The notes under the pieces: generated by a model | The model's database searches: none | The model's input: only the letters and a program-made list of their open reading frames with translations | Told to the model about the DNA's origin: nothing | Program-made: the position numbers and the translations under genes | Assembly (NCBI GenBank): GCA_032358255.1 | Contig: JAULBX010005665.1 | Location: forward strand, 62,001-126,000 | Direction: 5' to 3' | Source of the DNA: Heterotrichella gracilis | Taxonomy: Eukaryota > Sar > Xanthophyceae > Tribonematales > Xanthonemataceae | Length of the DNA stretch: 64,000 nucleotides | Shown: positions 1-13,100 of the stretch, one piece after another | Layout: every line of letters starts with the position of its first letter | Numbering within the stretch: position 1 is the first letter of the stretch

Positions 1-1278
1 CTGAAGGGGGCTGCAAATAGTTTGCCCTCGTGGCTTTTCCCTGCCTTGTTGCAACAGCTGTGTTCTGCAAATGATAAATTTGAGAGTGAGCAAGGGTTGC
101 TCGCAGGTTCAATTTTCGTAGTGCGAAGTTACCTGCGCCAAAAATTGCAAGTGGGCATGCATGATCATCAACCTCTATGGTTAAGTACAATTACACGCAT
201 CAGATTTTGCCAGCAATTAGAACAATTGGATACCGTATACAAGCAATAGACAGCGATAAGTCTGACAACTGGATTATCCGTATCAATAATGACATACAGT
301 TCATATACATGTGTGAGTCACGACATCCTGAATCACAGTGACTCCAGGGTCCTGCACAATGCTTGTGGCGGCAAATTAATACTTCGTACTTTAGACTGCA
401 ATGAGTCCTTCTTTTAAAGACACGGGTACGTCATTGATAAGTACTGCACACGACTCACCAACCAACACCTGTGGTACAACCCTGGTCAATCAAGCAACTG
501 TCAAGTTAAAATTGTGAACAGAAATTGACATACAACCATCCATACTGCGCAACTGTCCAGGTCCACCAATCAGCCACAACTCTTCCAATCATTTCCCCAT
601 CACAGCAGGGAAACGCAGGAAGGAAAACAAGAGGCTGTGAAAAGAGCAGCATGCAGGGTACTAATCTGTAGCTGTTATTCCTTGGACCAGCACTGTACGC
701 AAATTGAGAACATAATGGAACATGACAAGAGCATCGACATCGTTTTTTCACTGCATGCGTTGCGCAGTTGCAGAAACCCCAATACCCCAGAGCACATGAA
801 CTGTGGAACGAACAGCACGACTAGGCACACTTGACCACTACACCCCCCTCCAAGCATACATGCCCGCCGGGTGTTGTAGTGGAACCAGTGCTCAGCCCCG
901 TGTGACCGGCTGCTCGGCAGCAGAGCTGCCTCATGTGGGTCGAAGTCCCGGCTGTTGCCTAGCCTTCATGTGCTGCTCGCACAATAGCAAGCTGCTTGCA
1001 CGTTTATGGCTTCTCAGCCTGCATGGGGTGGTTTGCTTGTCAGCCACAGGTAGTAAACCCTAAACCCTGAAAAGACGCATTAGCGGCCCTACATCATGCA
1101 TGATGTAATGAAGCAAGTTATGTGGATCATGCTTAGTTAACATTCCTCAGATCCAAAAACCCGCTAGAAACAACATAATGATTGCTCTCACTTGCACCCA
1201 TGCCAAATCATCATCGCGCTTATACCCATACCCCCGCGGGTGTGTGGCCTTGTGTCATTTCAGACCTCGGCCCCTCAG
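1..1278. other. Left flank, no gene recognised
   Basis: Only short open frames without similarity to a known family or a recognisable splice pattern are seen here. The segment lies beyond the 3' end of the purine permease and probably holds its 3' UTR and intergenic DNA. A short telomere-like stretch (two CCCTAAA-type units) lies near 1052-1068. Confidence 0.5.
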
Positions 1279-1435
1279 CTCACCATCTCCACCCCAGAAA
1301 TTACCCTAAACCCTACGCTCAACTCACCATCTCCCCCTCAGACACTACCGTAAACCCTACGCCCAACACACCATCTCCACCTCAGATGTTACCCTACACC
1401 TTAGGCTCCACTCACCATCTCCACCTCATCCTTGA
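1279..1435 (-). repeat. Four tandem copies (about 44 bp) of the permease 3' exon end
   Basis: The segment reading CTCACCATCTCCAC on the plus strand occurs near 1279, 1323, 1367 and 1410. The last copy is the coding one. On the gene strand each copy reads approximately GAGGTGGAGATGGTGAGT, an exon end followed by a donor-like GTGAGT, with spacers containing GTAGGGTTT-type sequence. Because the coding copy itself carries ATG|GTGAGT, the reading frame may be spliced there rather than ending at the TAA at 1401. Confidence 0.75.
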
Positions 1436-4400
1436 AGTCGCCCTTGTTGATGCTGACCATGCCGTGGCCTGGGTTGCCTGCAATCTCCTCGCCCTCGCTC
1501 AGCATCTCCTGCTTCTGGAACACGTAGTCGATCTTGAACACGTACTTGAGGATGGCGTTGATGACCAGGGACATGAGCCACAGGGCAAGGTAGGAGCCGA
1601 TGCCAGCAATCACACCTGGGGAGGGAAAGGAGAAAAGGGGGATGTGAGGGGATGCAAAGGAATATACACCGAGGATTATATTTATGTATGCATCTACTGT
1701 GTTGAATACCTGTGCGTTCAACAAGTGCATGGCCCACTTTGTCCACAGGAATAGACACTGGCAGTGGACCTGCCTCGTGTCACCATGTAACAGATGCATA
1801 CAAAGTGCATTCCCTGGTGCGCCACACACACAGCTGCTAGCACCACCCATGACCACAAACCCTAGCAACCCCCCACAGCACGCACCACACTGCCATCCAC
1901 AATCAGAGAAAACCAACGAACTACCGCAAAGGTGCACAACCCCAGCAGGGGTATACCAAACCCAAGCCCAGCCCTAGCCGCCACGCACCGTAGGCAATGG
2001 AGTAGGTGAGTGGCATGACTGCGATGGACAGGAAGGCGGGGATTGCCTCCTGCACGTCCTCCCACTCGATGAACACCACGTTGAACATCATGAGGGAGCC
2101 AACGATGATGAGGGCAGGGCCGGTGGCGTATGGGGGGATGGAGGCTGCAAAGAAACAAGGGGGGAGGGGGTCAGCATTGCAAGAAAAGTATAGCAGAACC
2201 ACCATTCTGGGAGGACTCGTGGTGCATCAGATGGCATGCATGGCTTCAGTTGATCTTGGCATTAGGGCAAAGCACCTTGGTTCCCGGCGCAATCCATGAC
2301 ACTGGAACCGCAAATTTAGTCCCACACATTGACTGCCTGATCCAAGGACCAGTACAGATTGACCACCCAACCAGCACAGGCATGCTGACCACTTACACAG
2401 TCAGGGCAGGGCATATGCATTGTGCCACTCACCCAGCAGCGGTGAGAAGAACAGTGCGAAGAAGAAGTACATGGACGTGAACACAGCGGTGAGGCCAGTG
2501 CGCCCCCCTTCCCTGATGCCTGCGGCTGACTCCAGCACTGCGGTGAGTGGAGGCACGCCCATGCAGGCGCCGCACACGATGCCCAGGCCGTCGGAGCAGA
2601 AGGCAAAGAGCTGGCCGGGGAAGGACTTGTCCTCGTGGTTCATGAAGCCTGCAGGGGGGGAATGGGGGGTTTAGGGTTTGGGGTTTTGGGGGTTTATTGC
2701 TTTGGGGTCACATGGCAGCAACTTGCACATGCAGACTCCAATGCTCCCGGATGCGCTGACCCGGATGCGCTGAATACAGCGAAGAGAGACATCCCCATCC
2801 GCACCAACTCACCAAAAGAAAGGTATATACTGATAAAAGTGAAAAAAGATGCAATTAAAACCAACTCACCGGGCACAAACTTGCTGACGTAGTTGGCCAT
2901 GGTGTAGAGTGTCCCTGTGCAGTCGAAGAAGTCCACGTACAGCAGCGTGATGAGCGCCACCCACACCTCGGAGTTGCCCAGGTCAAAGTTGAAGGCGCCG
3001 CCGGTGAGGGAGAGGGAGGGTGCGGACACCACCTTCTTGAAGTAGTTGTAGCGGTCGGTGCCGCCTGCGGGGGGAGGGCCAGGCGGTAAGGATTCAGGGC
3101 TGGTGAGCCTGGTGGGGACTTGCATGTGGTCTCCAGAATAATGCTGGAATTAACTTGAGTTTTAGACTAAGATTGAAAGAGCCTTATAGAGGACGCGTCT
3201 GTCTTGGACCTCAAACTGATGAAGGGTCAGGGTTTAGGGTTTAGGGTTCTGCGCACCTGGGGTGGACGAGCCCTTGAGGTAGGATGCGCCTGTGTTGGGG
3301 ATCCATGAGATGAAGGTGACGAACAGGATGCCCACCATCATGGCGCCGCGCACGTTGTACTTCATGGAGATTGCGATGAGCAGGCCGCCGGCCACTCCCA
3401 GCCACATGGTGGGGGAGCGCATCTTCATGGTGGCTGCAAAACCACACCAAAGGGTTTTCATTCCGTGTGGCAAATAGACAGGTATGTTTAACAGAGATGA
3501 GCCTATACCAATTAAGCTAAATTTGATGCGCTCCAGATCACACATAGCCATCCACTTTCAAAAGGCGACAAGGGCGCAGGCACACTGCCTGCCACACCCA
3601 CTGGCAGTAAATACCAGCACCACATACCACACACGTGCATTAGGGCATGGTCATTGGCGATGCGCGTGTGCACAAGTCATACACACAGTGGGGTGTGGCG
3701 AGAGCCTGTGCAGTGCCTGCACTACCACCAGCCATGATTGCAAGCACACACACACAGGCGCGCGCACACACACACACACGCATGTGGCAGGGTTGTGCAC
3801 CACCACACTCACAGCAGGCGTAGTTGGAGGAGGGGGGGCCCAGGTCGGTGGTGACGTTGCCCGCGGTGTCGATGCTGCACACTGAGGTGGGGTCTGTGAT
3901 GCTGTACTGGTAGATGCGCTCCGAGGGAATGCAGCCGCCTGTGGGGGGTGGGTGGGGAGGGGGGTCAGCACAATTGGCCTTGGCGTGGGGCAAAAGGGGG
4001 GCGTGGTATGCGAGCGTGTAGGCGGCTGGCAAGTGTTTTTGGCAAACGGGCTCTACACATATTTTCCAATTTACAGGGCTTTGTTGCAGGAATGTGTGCG
4101 AGCGGAATAGTCACAAATAATGGATGCAGTGACGGCAGTCACGTGTGTGTGGGCGCAGATAGGCCAGTGGGCACATTTGCTGGCTGTCAAGAGTGCACAA
4201 ATCCCTTTCAGGTGCGCAAAACCCTTCAGGGTGCACAAAACTCTCCCAGGTGCCCGAAACCCTTACCAAGGGTAACCAGGGTGGCGGACTCATAGGTGAC
4301 TATGCCGATGCCCTCGGATGACTGCAGCCCGATGTGCGCCAGGAAGAGGCCGATGCCCACCGACATGGCCAGGATGAGATTCTTGGGTACCATGCCGATC

Positions 4401-6322
4401 AGCTTGCCGCGCACACCGCACAGGGCCAGGGCGATGAAGATCCAGCCCTCGATGAACACGGCGGCCAGGGCGGTTTGGTAGGTCACCTGGGTGGGGAGGC
4501 GGGGATGAGTTGTTTGTTGCAGGGGAGAGCCAGAGCAGCGGTTGCTGGATGTTGCCCCAGGGGTGGGATTACATTCCCAGAACTTTAAAGCGAGTGAGCG
4601 GGGGCACGGACCCTTCCAGTCCCCATGAAGCCTACCACGTTGAAGGTGAAGTAGGCGTTCACTCCCAGGGTTTAGGCAAGGGTTTTGGGATTTTGGCAAG
4701 GGTTTTGCACTCACCGTTCCGGTGCCCATGAAGCCCACCACGTTAAAGGTGAAGTAGGCGTTCACTCCCATGCCTGCGGACAGGGCGATGGGCATGTTTG
4801 CCGCCACGCCCATGATGAAGGTGGAGATGAGGGCGGAGGCGGCGGTGGCGGTGATGAGGTTGGTCCTGAACTCCTCCTGCGATGGTGATTGGTCAGAGGG
4901 TAAGCCCTGGTTGAGGCTGCACATGCACTGCAAAAGTGGCTTTGCTTGTTAACAGATGTAAACAGATGCGGGGGCATTATGTTGCCCTCCCAGGAGTGGA
5001 AATAACAGTGTGGGTGCATAGGGGTGCAGGAAGAGTGGGAAAGATAGCGTGGGCGCGTAGGGTTGCAGCAGGAACGGAGAAAGAGTGTGGGCATATAGGA
5101 GGGGCAGTGTGGTATGGGAGTGTGGGCGCAGTGAGGTGTGGACAAGAGTGACAGTGAGGCGTACCAGGCACTTCGCCAGGGGGCATGACCCGAAGTTGCA
5201 GTCAGCATCCTCAGGGGTGGAGGGTGCGGGGCAGTAGGCGATGTGGGGGTGGTCGGGGAGGCCGCTGCCAGGGGGAGGGCCACTCTGAAAACAAGACCCA
5301 GGTGAGTTAGGAAAGGGAAGTGGCCACAGTGTACAACGAACACTGGAATTCCGAAACTTTCAGGTTAGGTGGGTAGGTGCCCTGTGCTTCACGCCAGGTA
5401 TTGTGGTCGCACGCGAAGGACAGCGGGTAGCATTGGTTGCGGTATCGCCAGTGACAATGAAAGACAATGAAGCTTCCGTTGTGACTAGAGCGGGGGTAAG
5501 GCATACACAGGCGGTGGTGGCGTGGGTTGCGCTCGGCAAACAACACCGTGTCAGGCTACCTGTCACACTCCGTTTCACACCTTACAAATTCAGAGGCGGT
5601 CAACCTTTGAAAGTGCATACGCACGGCCCTGTACTGCGCTACACATGTGTGCTGTCGTCGCCTATAGATATAAGCACTCACCGCTGGTGGCGAGCAGTAT
5701 ATGGCGAGGCATGGTCCTCCTGTCTGACTGACAATGCCAGAGTTGACAGCCAAGATGTAGGCCACCTGCAAATGCACACAGGACCCAGTCAGGCCAGTGG
5801 CGGAACAGGGCTGTCGAGGGATGATGAGGTTGCGGCTGTCGAATAAGCATTGCGAGCCAACACGCGTCCGACGCACGAGCGGAGCAGGATCTACGGATAT
5901 GTGCCGGGCAAAGGGCCCTCGATAAGCAGATAGTCTTCCCCAGCGTGCTGCATCAGCGCTTTGGGGTGGGGTTGTTTGGACAAGTCTTACTCCACGTGGG
6001 TACCCGTGAGTGGCGTGAGGGGATACACACATGCACAGCCTGCCCCACAGCCTCGCCACTTACCGTGAGGAAGGTCACGGTACCGGCACGGAACTCGGAA
6101 ACCAAGTTGGTGTTGCGCTCCTTGAGCTGGAACCACTTGCCCACCTGCGGAGTTGCAATTGGAGATTGGTTTGGGACGGCTAGGGCATGAGGGGTGGCAC
6201 ACGGGCTAAGCCGACTTGGACACGTGAGGCAGCGCATCAAGGCCCTAAAGGGTGCAAGTGAGGTCAAATAGTATACTCACAAAGGACTTCTCCACAGCGT
6301 CGTTAATGGCTTGAATCCCCAT
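1401..6322 (-). CDS. Adenine/guanine permease, AZG (NCS2/AzgA-like) family
   Basis: Membrane transporter predicted to import adenine and guanine, probably at the plasma membrane by proton symport, as known for plant AZG1/AZG2 and fungal AzgA. About twelve exons are visible. Exon 1 begins with ATG at 6322 (MGIQAINDAVEKSF). It is followed by GKWFQLKERNTNLVSEFRAG (6064-6144), AYILAVNSGIVSQTGG (5682-5765), a Cys-containing loop (5165-5284), and a segment with STFIMGVAANMPIALSAGMG then NAYFTFNVVGFMGTGT (about 4715-4876). That order is typical of the AZG family. Further exons lie near 4268-4490, 3819-3939, 3257-3433, 2870-3065, 2432-2648, 1989-2142 and 1401-1615. Donors such as GTGAGT and GTAAGT are seen at 6280 and 6063. 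The end is uncertain because the terminal exon carries a donor-like GTGAGT just before the TAA. Several introns hold TTTAGGG-like tracts and a copy of an exon end. Confidence 0.9.
4608..4775 (-). repeat. Copy of permease exon end inside the following intron
   Basis: The coding exon end around 4722-4770 (residues NAYFTFNVVGFMGTG) recurs about 100 bp further into the intron at about 4611-4664 with only a few changes. Between the two lie CCCTTGCC and CCTAAACCC-like repeats on the gene strand. The second copy has lost the good GTGAGT donor that follows the first, so it is read as intronic. Confidence 0.85.
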
Positions 6323-7174
6323 GGTGGGCTAGGGCTTCGAGGCTGGCTTGCGCCAAGCCGACACCACTGGGGTTAGGGTTTGAGTGATACACGTCGTCCT
6401 CGTGTGGAAGTCAATTCCACAACGTCCGGGGTCCCAGTTTCCTCCTTCGCCAAGATCCTTCGCGTTCTGGAGCCTGCTTCTGGGGCAAGGCTGTCTTCAA
6501 CTTGGCAAACCGCCAAGCTTGCTAAACACCAGGGTGACGAACCCAGGCGGCAACAGGGAAACGGGGATGACTTACATGGGGCGAATTCGCATGGCATGAT
6601 CCCTGGGATTGAACTTGCGTGGATTACAGATATTAGGGGCTGTTATGTTTTTGCATATGCATATGGGAAAAGGGGTGATGCTGTTGATGCGTGTGATTGA
6701 TGGTGCATCTGAATCATCCCAATGGGATCATCACCCTGTGGCATGCCATGGCATGTTCACTAGATTTTGGTCGAGCAGTCTTGAGGTAGGTACCAGTACT
6801 ACTATAAAATGGGAGTTATAACGGACTTGGCTTGAGAAAAACCATTTTGAAAACTATTTTGGTTGAACAAATAAGACACCAGATCATCACAACAAAAAAG
6901 TGCAGATATTGCAATGCTTGTTGATGGTGGGCAAGAACAGTGACTCAGTCATCTGATAGGAACACATGCGTATCGAATATGTATGATGCTGGCTAGGCAA
7001 CAACAGGCATATGGCTGGAATTGCATCAACACAGGCTTTCCCCTGGCTGTCAAAGTCTATACAAATTAACGGTGACACTGAAGAAATGATAAAAACCTCC
7101 GACTTGAAAACCCCCATTCCCTAGATATTATCACCCCAAGGAGTTATCTGGCCGGTGGTGGCAACTCCCCACCC
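6323..7174. other. Spacer between permease start and receptor kinase stop
   Basis: This about 850 bp spacer should hold the permease promoter and 5' UTR and the receptor kinase 3' UTR. On the minus strand TGTAA motifs, the usual chlorophyte polyadenylation signal, occur at 6624-6628 and near 6569. No gene is supported; the small open frames here have no recognisable features. Confidence 0.5.
6624..6628 (-). terminator. Candidate TGTAA poly(A) signal for the receptor kinase
   Basis: TGTAA on the minus strand lies about 550 bases beyond the receptor kinase stop codon. TGTAA is the established polyadenylation motif in chlorophyte algae, but a pentamer is weak evidence on its own. Confidence 0.3.
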
Positions 7175-10100
7175 TTACACCTGGTCATCGCCCACCCCTC
7201 CCTGTGAGCTATCCCCCCCTTGCAGGTACGCCAGATACGACATGTAGGAGGGGGTGGTGCTGGCCACCGACCCCGTGGGCTGCTCCTGCGTGCTGCTGGT
7301 CGACAACGCCCCATTGTAGGAGGGCTCAGCGGTGGGCACATCGCTCATGGGCATGGAGATGGACGCACCCCCGTAGGAGGGCTCAGCGGTGTACATCTCG
7401 CCCCCCGCACCCGCATTGTAGGACAGCGCCGCGGTTGGCACGTCGCTCATGGAGATTGACACCTCCCCGTCCGCGCCCGCATCCATGCTCCCCCCATGCA
7501 GGTGGCTCAAGTAGGAGGTCATGGAGGCCATGGTCACGCCGCCACCTGGCGCACGATCCTCAGCCTGATGGAGTGGGGCCACCAGATTGTGGAGGGGGGC
7601 TGCCCCCCCAGCAGGGGCCAGCGCAGGATTGTAGGAGGGCACCGCGGTGGGCACATGGTCCATCGAGATGGAGATGTCATCAGCGGTGGTGGCGTAGGAG
7701 ATGTAGGAGGCGGGGTCTGCGGCGTCACCCTCGGAGGCGGGGACGTCGCCTGCAAGGGGAGGAGATGGCTCGGCACTGGGGCCCAGGAACGGTGGGGCAA
7801 GGAGCAGAAGGCGGTGTGCCATGGCATGGCGTGTACAGGTGTGACTTGCACACACGTGGGAGCACGCATCAGGGCATGCACCGGCTCTACAGGGGAGTAG
7901 CACTGGGTTCTCAATGAAAAGTGACGTGCAAAAGCTCTGAACCAAGACAATGTGCGTGCATGTTTGAGGTGGCTCCTGGCTGCCCCGGCTCCGCAGCGGT
8001 GCGTGTATATGTGCCACATGCTTGATTAACGTGCTCTGGTGTGTCCCTCACCTTGCGATGTCGTGTCCATGGATCCACCCGACAGGTACGCAAGGTAGGC
8101 GTTGTAGCCGGAACCTACACCACTCTGCGGATCCTGCGGGGCAAGTAATAGGGAGGGTCACAGACAGGAGCAGAGGAGAAAGGGGTGCCATGCCTGATCT
8201 GAAATCCTTGCTTTTGTGTGACTGTATTGTGGCGCGCATTTCCGAGCAGACTTGCAACAACCAATGACCCCCTGATACCAACGCCCAGTGCTGCGAGGCA
8301 AATGATAAACGACAATGAGACCACCTGGCACATGCCATGATATGACAGGGGCCAATGCACAGCACAAAAGCTGCCCACAGCCTCAAAACCCCCGCCTGCA
8401 AAATAACCCTCAAAGCACTGCAGACTTGACGAGCATGCACATGGCGCAGTTTGTTTGCGGCTCCCAACCCCCCCTCTTCCAGTGGCGCAATACCTGTATG
8501 GTGGTTGTGCTGCTGTGGTTCGCGCCCGGCACCGACAGGTGGTGCGGGGTGTCAGGTGCGCTTGTGGTGGATGCCATGCTTGCGCTTGTCTCGGGCACAC
8601 CCAGGTGGGCAAGGTAGGCGTTGTATGAGTCGGGTGCTGCGCCAGTGGACGCAGGCTCAACGGCCGGTTCGGCTGGGGCAGGCTCGACATCCTGTGGGTA
8701 CACAGAATGGATTAGGGTGTTAGGTTTTAGGGTTTCAGCAAGGTGATGCTACTGCTGGGTGTAGTGGACTGCGGGTCGGGGACAGGGATGCGAAATGTGT
8801 GCGGGGATGACAGGGTGCGCCTGGGGATGATGGGCAGCAGTCCTGTAATCTGGCATGCACTGGGTAACTGAAGGCCTGCCTGAGTCATGACCTGGAGCCG
8901 CATGCCCCATGACAGCATCACACAGGCAGCAGATGGCAGGACCACATGTGCGTGGCCCCGGCGCCAGGGGTACGTACGTCGTTGGTGGATTGGCCCAGGT
9001 GGCTGAGGTAGGCGAGGTAGGAGGGGGTGGCGCTTGCCGCAGCACCGCTGGACTGGGACTGGTCCTCGTCGGGCACCTGGGACCCCGGCACATAGGACGG
9101 GGTCATGGAAATTGCCGCCCCACCCACATAGGAGGGGGTCATGCTGGGTGCCTGGGAAGAAGGTCCTGGGGAAACACAACGCAGGGTTTAGCCACTGCTG
9201 CATGGTGAACCAGGACAGGGCGGGCTCGTTTAATACTTTTTGTCAGGTAACAGGTGGTCCCCACAGTCTGCGCAGGGGATGGCGGGGTGATTGTGCATGC
9301 CACGCCATTGCATCATGATCTACAGCCCAACAAAGCCATTGAACAAACACCTTCAATTCCTGCAATGCAACAGCATCTGGGCACTGCTGTAGAATGCAAT
9401 ACTGTGTAATGCCCAGCTGTGACCAGCTTGCCCAGTGTGCGGCTGGCGCTGCCCCTACCCACCTTGCAAGGATCCTGTCCCTGATCCCATTGACGCCGGC
9501 CCGCCTGTGCTCCCCTCGTAGGCGCTGCTCATGTCCAGTGCCAGGTGGGCGGCCTTGCCAGCAACAGCCAAGCTGGCGGCTGCAGGCAGGAAATAGAAAG
9601 CATTTATATCACAAATAACAGAGGATTGTCATACTTTTGTGCATTACTTAATAACACACAGAGTTCACTACATTAGCGAAAGGGTAAGGTTGGGAGTGGC
9701 GCCCCTTATGTTACAGGGTGCTATGCTGCATTGCAAACCCTTGTGAGGGATCACCCCTGTCCCACCAGAACTATACAAACCCCTTTCCATATTGTATCCG
9801 TGCCTGGTTGCACCCATGCAACCAAACGCAGCCATGTGCCACACACCACATGCCCACTCCACCCAGCCCTGCAACCACCCCACTCCTCCAAACCATCGTA
9901 CCATCCACAGCAGACGCGCCCTCCGACGACATGGTGGTAGTAGCCTGCGAGCCATCCGACACCGTGGTCCCGCTCATCATGGTGCTGTCCCCCATGCTGC
10001 TGTTCTTCAGAGACTTGGTCTTCCAGCTGGACCCCAGGCTGGACTTGGTGTCTGAGCCCATGTCCCTCAGGAAGTCGATGACCTCCATCATGGTAGGGCG

Positions 10101-13100
10101 CTCGTCCTGGTTGGTCTTGGTGCAGGCGTCGATGAGGTCGTTGATCTCGTCGGGGCACTCCTCGGGGATCCTGGGGAGAGGGGGAAGGTGTGAAACCCTA
10201 GCCAAGGGTTTAAAAGACATGGGTGTAGGGTGCAGGGTGTAGGCATTTCTGGTCCTGATGCAACTCGTCCGGGAATTCTCACATTGAATCTTATGGCAGT
10301 TTCATGGCACTTATATTTCACTAACACTATCTGATCATGATACAGCAGGCACGACCATTCGAGCAGGCAAACAACACCATGCACACTGGCATGGCCACAC
10401 ATGGCAGGCTGGCTACGCACTTGAGCGGCCTGCGCCTGTTCCTCTGCGGCAGCTCGCATGTGACAATCTCCCACAGCAGCACGCCGTAGCTGTACACGTC
10501 CGCCTTCTCACCAATCTTGGGGCCTGCAGCGGGGAGCGGATGGGGTTCAGGGAGGTATGCAGCGGTATGCTTTGCAGGAGAATGTTTTACAGAGCAAGGC
10601 AGCTATTGAACCACATCAGTGGGCCAACAGCACTGCTGCATCTAAGCAATAATAGTAAACCGCTCCTGTAAGAAGCTTGTGCTGTATGTTACTGCAGTCA
10701 CATCCCCAGACGTCCGAACCCTTCCCGGCTGCGCCACTCACCCACAATAATCTCAGGAGCCATCCACGCCCAGGTACCCTTCATCTCAAGGCTGGAGCTG
10801 GCAAATGTGGACTGCATCACGTGCGCAAGACCCACGTCGGCAATCTTGGCAGTGCCTTGTGGTGTGAGCAGCACGTTGCCTGACTTGATATCCAGATGGA
10901 GCACCTTTTGGCCATGCAGGTAGTGGAGGCCTTGGGCCACGTCCAGCGCGATCTTCAGGCCCCTGCAAATGTGGGAGAGAGTCAGGGGCTGGAGGGGCAG
11001 ATGCACAAGGGTTCCCTGCTTACTGGGCATGTGCCAGGTGGGGATTTTATATGAACTATTGGGGTATTTGCACATCCCCTGCTGACATGCATACTTCTAC
11101 ATGCACCAGGAATGGATGAACTGCCATGACTATGAATCATCGAGATAGCTTAATATTAAATGATTGTCTTTCTAGTTTGTATACACACCACAGGTTCACT
11201 GAGCTAGCTCCCCGCACATCATTGCACAGTCATGCCCCCTCCAGCCCGGCCACCCAGCCCAGCGACATTATGCGTCCCACTCACTTCCTGTGCCAGCTGA
11301 AAATCTTCCTGCTCAGCGCCGACTGCAGCGCCCCCCCTGACATGAGCTCCGTGATGATGTATGTCTCCTCCTCCTTGATGCAGGCGCCCAGGAACTGCAC
11401 GATGTAGGGCGAGCGGCAGGAGGCCAGGATGGAGATCTCGTTGCCGAACGAGTCCTGCACCGCCTGGGTCTCGTTGCTCCCGCCCTTCATGATCTTCAGG
11501 GCCACAAACATGCCGCCCTTCCAGGTGGCCTTAAACACCTGGGGTAGGGAGGAGGTGGTGGTGCTGAGTGGGTTGGCATGAGACTGCGTGGTAGAGAGTG
11601 TGTGTATGTGTATACCACCCAACCTGCGTGGTTTCTCAGGTGTGCATGCTCCTAATGCATGCACAGCATGTCCCAACGAGGACCAAGCAGGTTTGCATTG
11701 ACTGCTCTGCATGGCTGGCGGTCGTACCAGTGGGTGCGCCTGGTGACTCAGGCTGAGGCATGTCAGGATGACACCGGCGATGGTGGTGGTGCTGCGATGA
11801 TAATGCTGATGGAATGATGGTAATACTGACGATATATTTGTGGTAATATGATGACCAGGCGGCAAGCAATCCGCACCGTTCCAAATGCGCCCGCGCCCAG
11901 CACCCAGTCCTCCCCGTTTGGCTTCTTGCACGTCTCCAGCTCCTCTGGCCTGACGTACCAGTCGTACTCCTCAAAGCCCAGCCCCTTCTTCACCTTGTCC
12001 ATCACGCCATCCACCATCATGGCCATGTCGCCCTCGCGACGCTTCTTCACGGTCCAGGGCATCAGGATCTGTGGGGGCGGGGCAGGACTCATCTCATGGC
12101 CCACTCACAACCCTCAAAACAGTCACATTTCCTCTAGAGGCTTTTGAGAAAGGTGTGCGCATTGTGTATTGGCAGATGCGCATTTGGCTTCACATATGGC
12201 GAGCACTGGTGAGAAGATGCAGTGAATAATCCAACAAGGTAGATGATGACACTTTGATCCAAAGAAGTCCAGCTCATACTGCCTTATTTGATATACCTCC
12301 TGGCTCATCCGTCAGTTTCCTTACCTCTTTGAATGTGATAGATGCATAGTATGGGTCCTCCTTGGCCAGCTTCCTGAAGCGCAGCCATGAGAAGAGGATG
12401 AAGCCAACGAACAGCAGGATGAGGCCGCCCAGGACGCCTCCAACCACCCCAGCGGCGATCTTGCCGGTGTTGGCTGCACACAGAAGCATCAAAGTGTCAG
12501 ATTATGGGGTTGTTTACAAGCCTGTCAGTGGTAATTCAGAGCTCTGGGTAGGTAGCCAAGGCACCTTGCAGGGAGGCTGCCAGTGCATCGTGGGATATGG
12601 CATGGAGGGATTAGTATGATCAACATGGCTGTCGGTAGAGAGGCTTTGGTTTTGCCTAATCTTGCAATTTGTAGGCAAGAAGCAGGGACTTACAGGCTGG
12701 CAGAATGATTACAGGTGCTGGTGGTGGAGGTGGTGGGCTGGGGCACATAGGGAAGGCATTGTCCACCCAAGGGAGGTACTCGCAGTTCCCAGGCACTACC
12801 ACTGTCTCGCCAGTGAGGCCATTGTTGTTGATCTGCGTCACATAGGGCGAATAGCTGCCAGTGGTCAGGCCGCACAGGGCTGTGCCTGAGGTCGAGAAAG
12901 GGTTGGCTGAGTTGGAGCACATCATGGTGTTCCCTGGTTGCATGTACCTGCAAGGGCAACAGGGGATTCAAGCTCTGTGCTTTCATGATGAGAGCAGTCC
13001 TTCCGCTGGCTGTACATGACGCAAGAACCACATGGCAATGCCAAACCTGCAACCGTCATTACACAGATGGGATGGTACGCAGAACATGACGCGCAAACCA

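Noticed and set aside
22-249. 75-codon plus-strand frame at the left edge
   Set aside because: No ATG context, family or neighbouring exon; could be part of a gene outside the window but nothing supports it.
7204-7917. 237-codon plus-strand open frame, Arg/Pro/His-rich
   Set aside because: Antisense shadow of the receptor kinase tail exons; composition is that of a GC-rich complementary frame and no family is recognised.
12123-12308. Gene boundary between LRR and kinase regions
   Set aside because: The segment is an ordinary intron-like spacer between the transmembrane exon and the kinase exon; no signal peptide or start is seen for a separate kinase.
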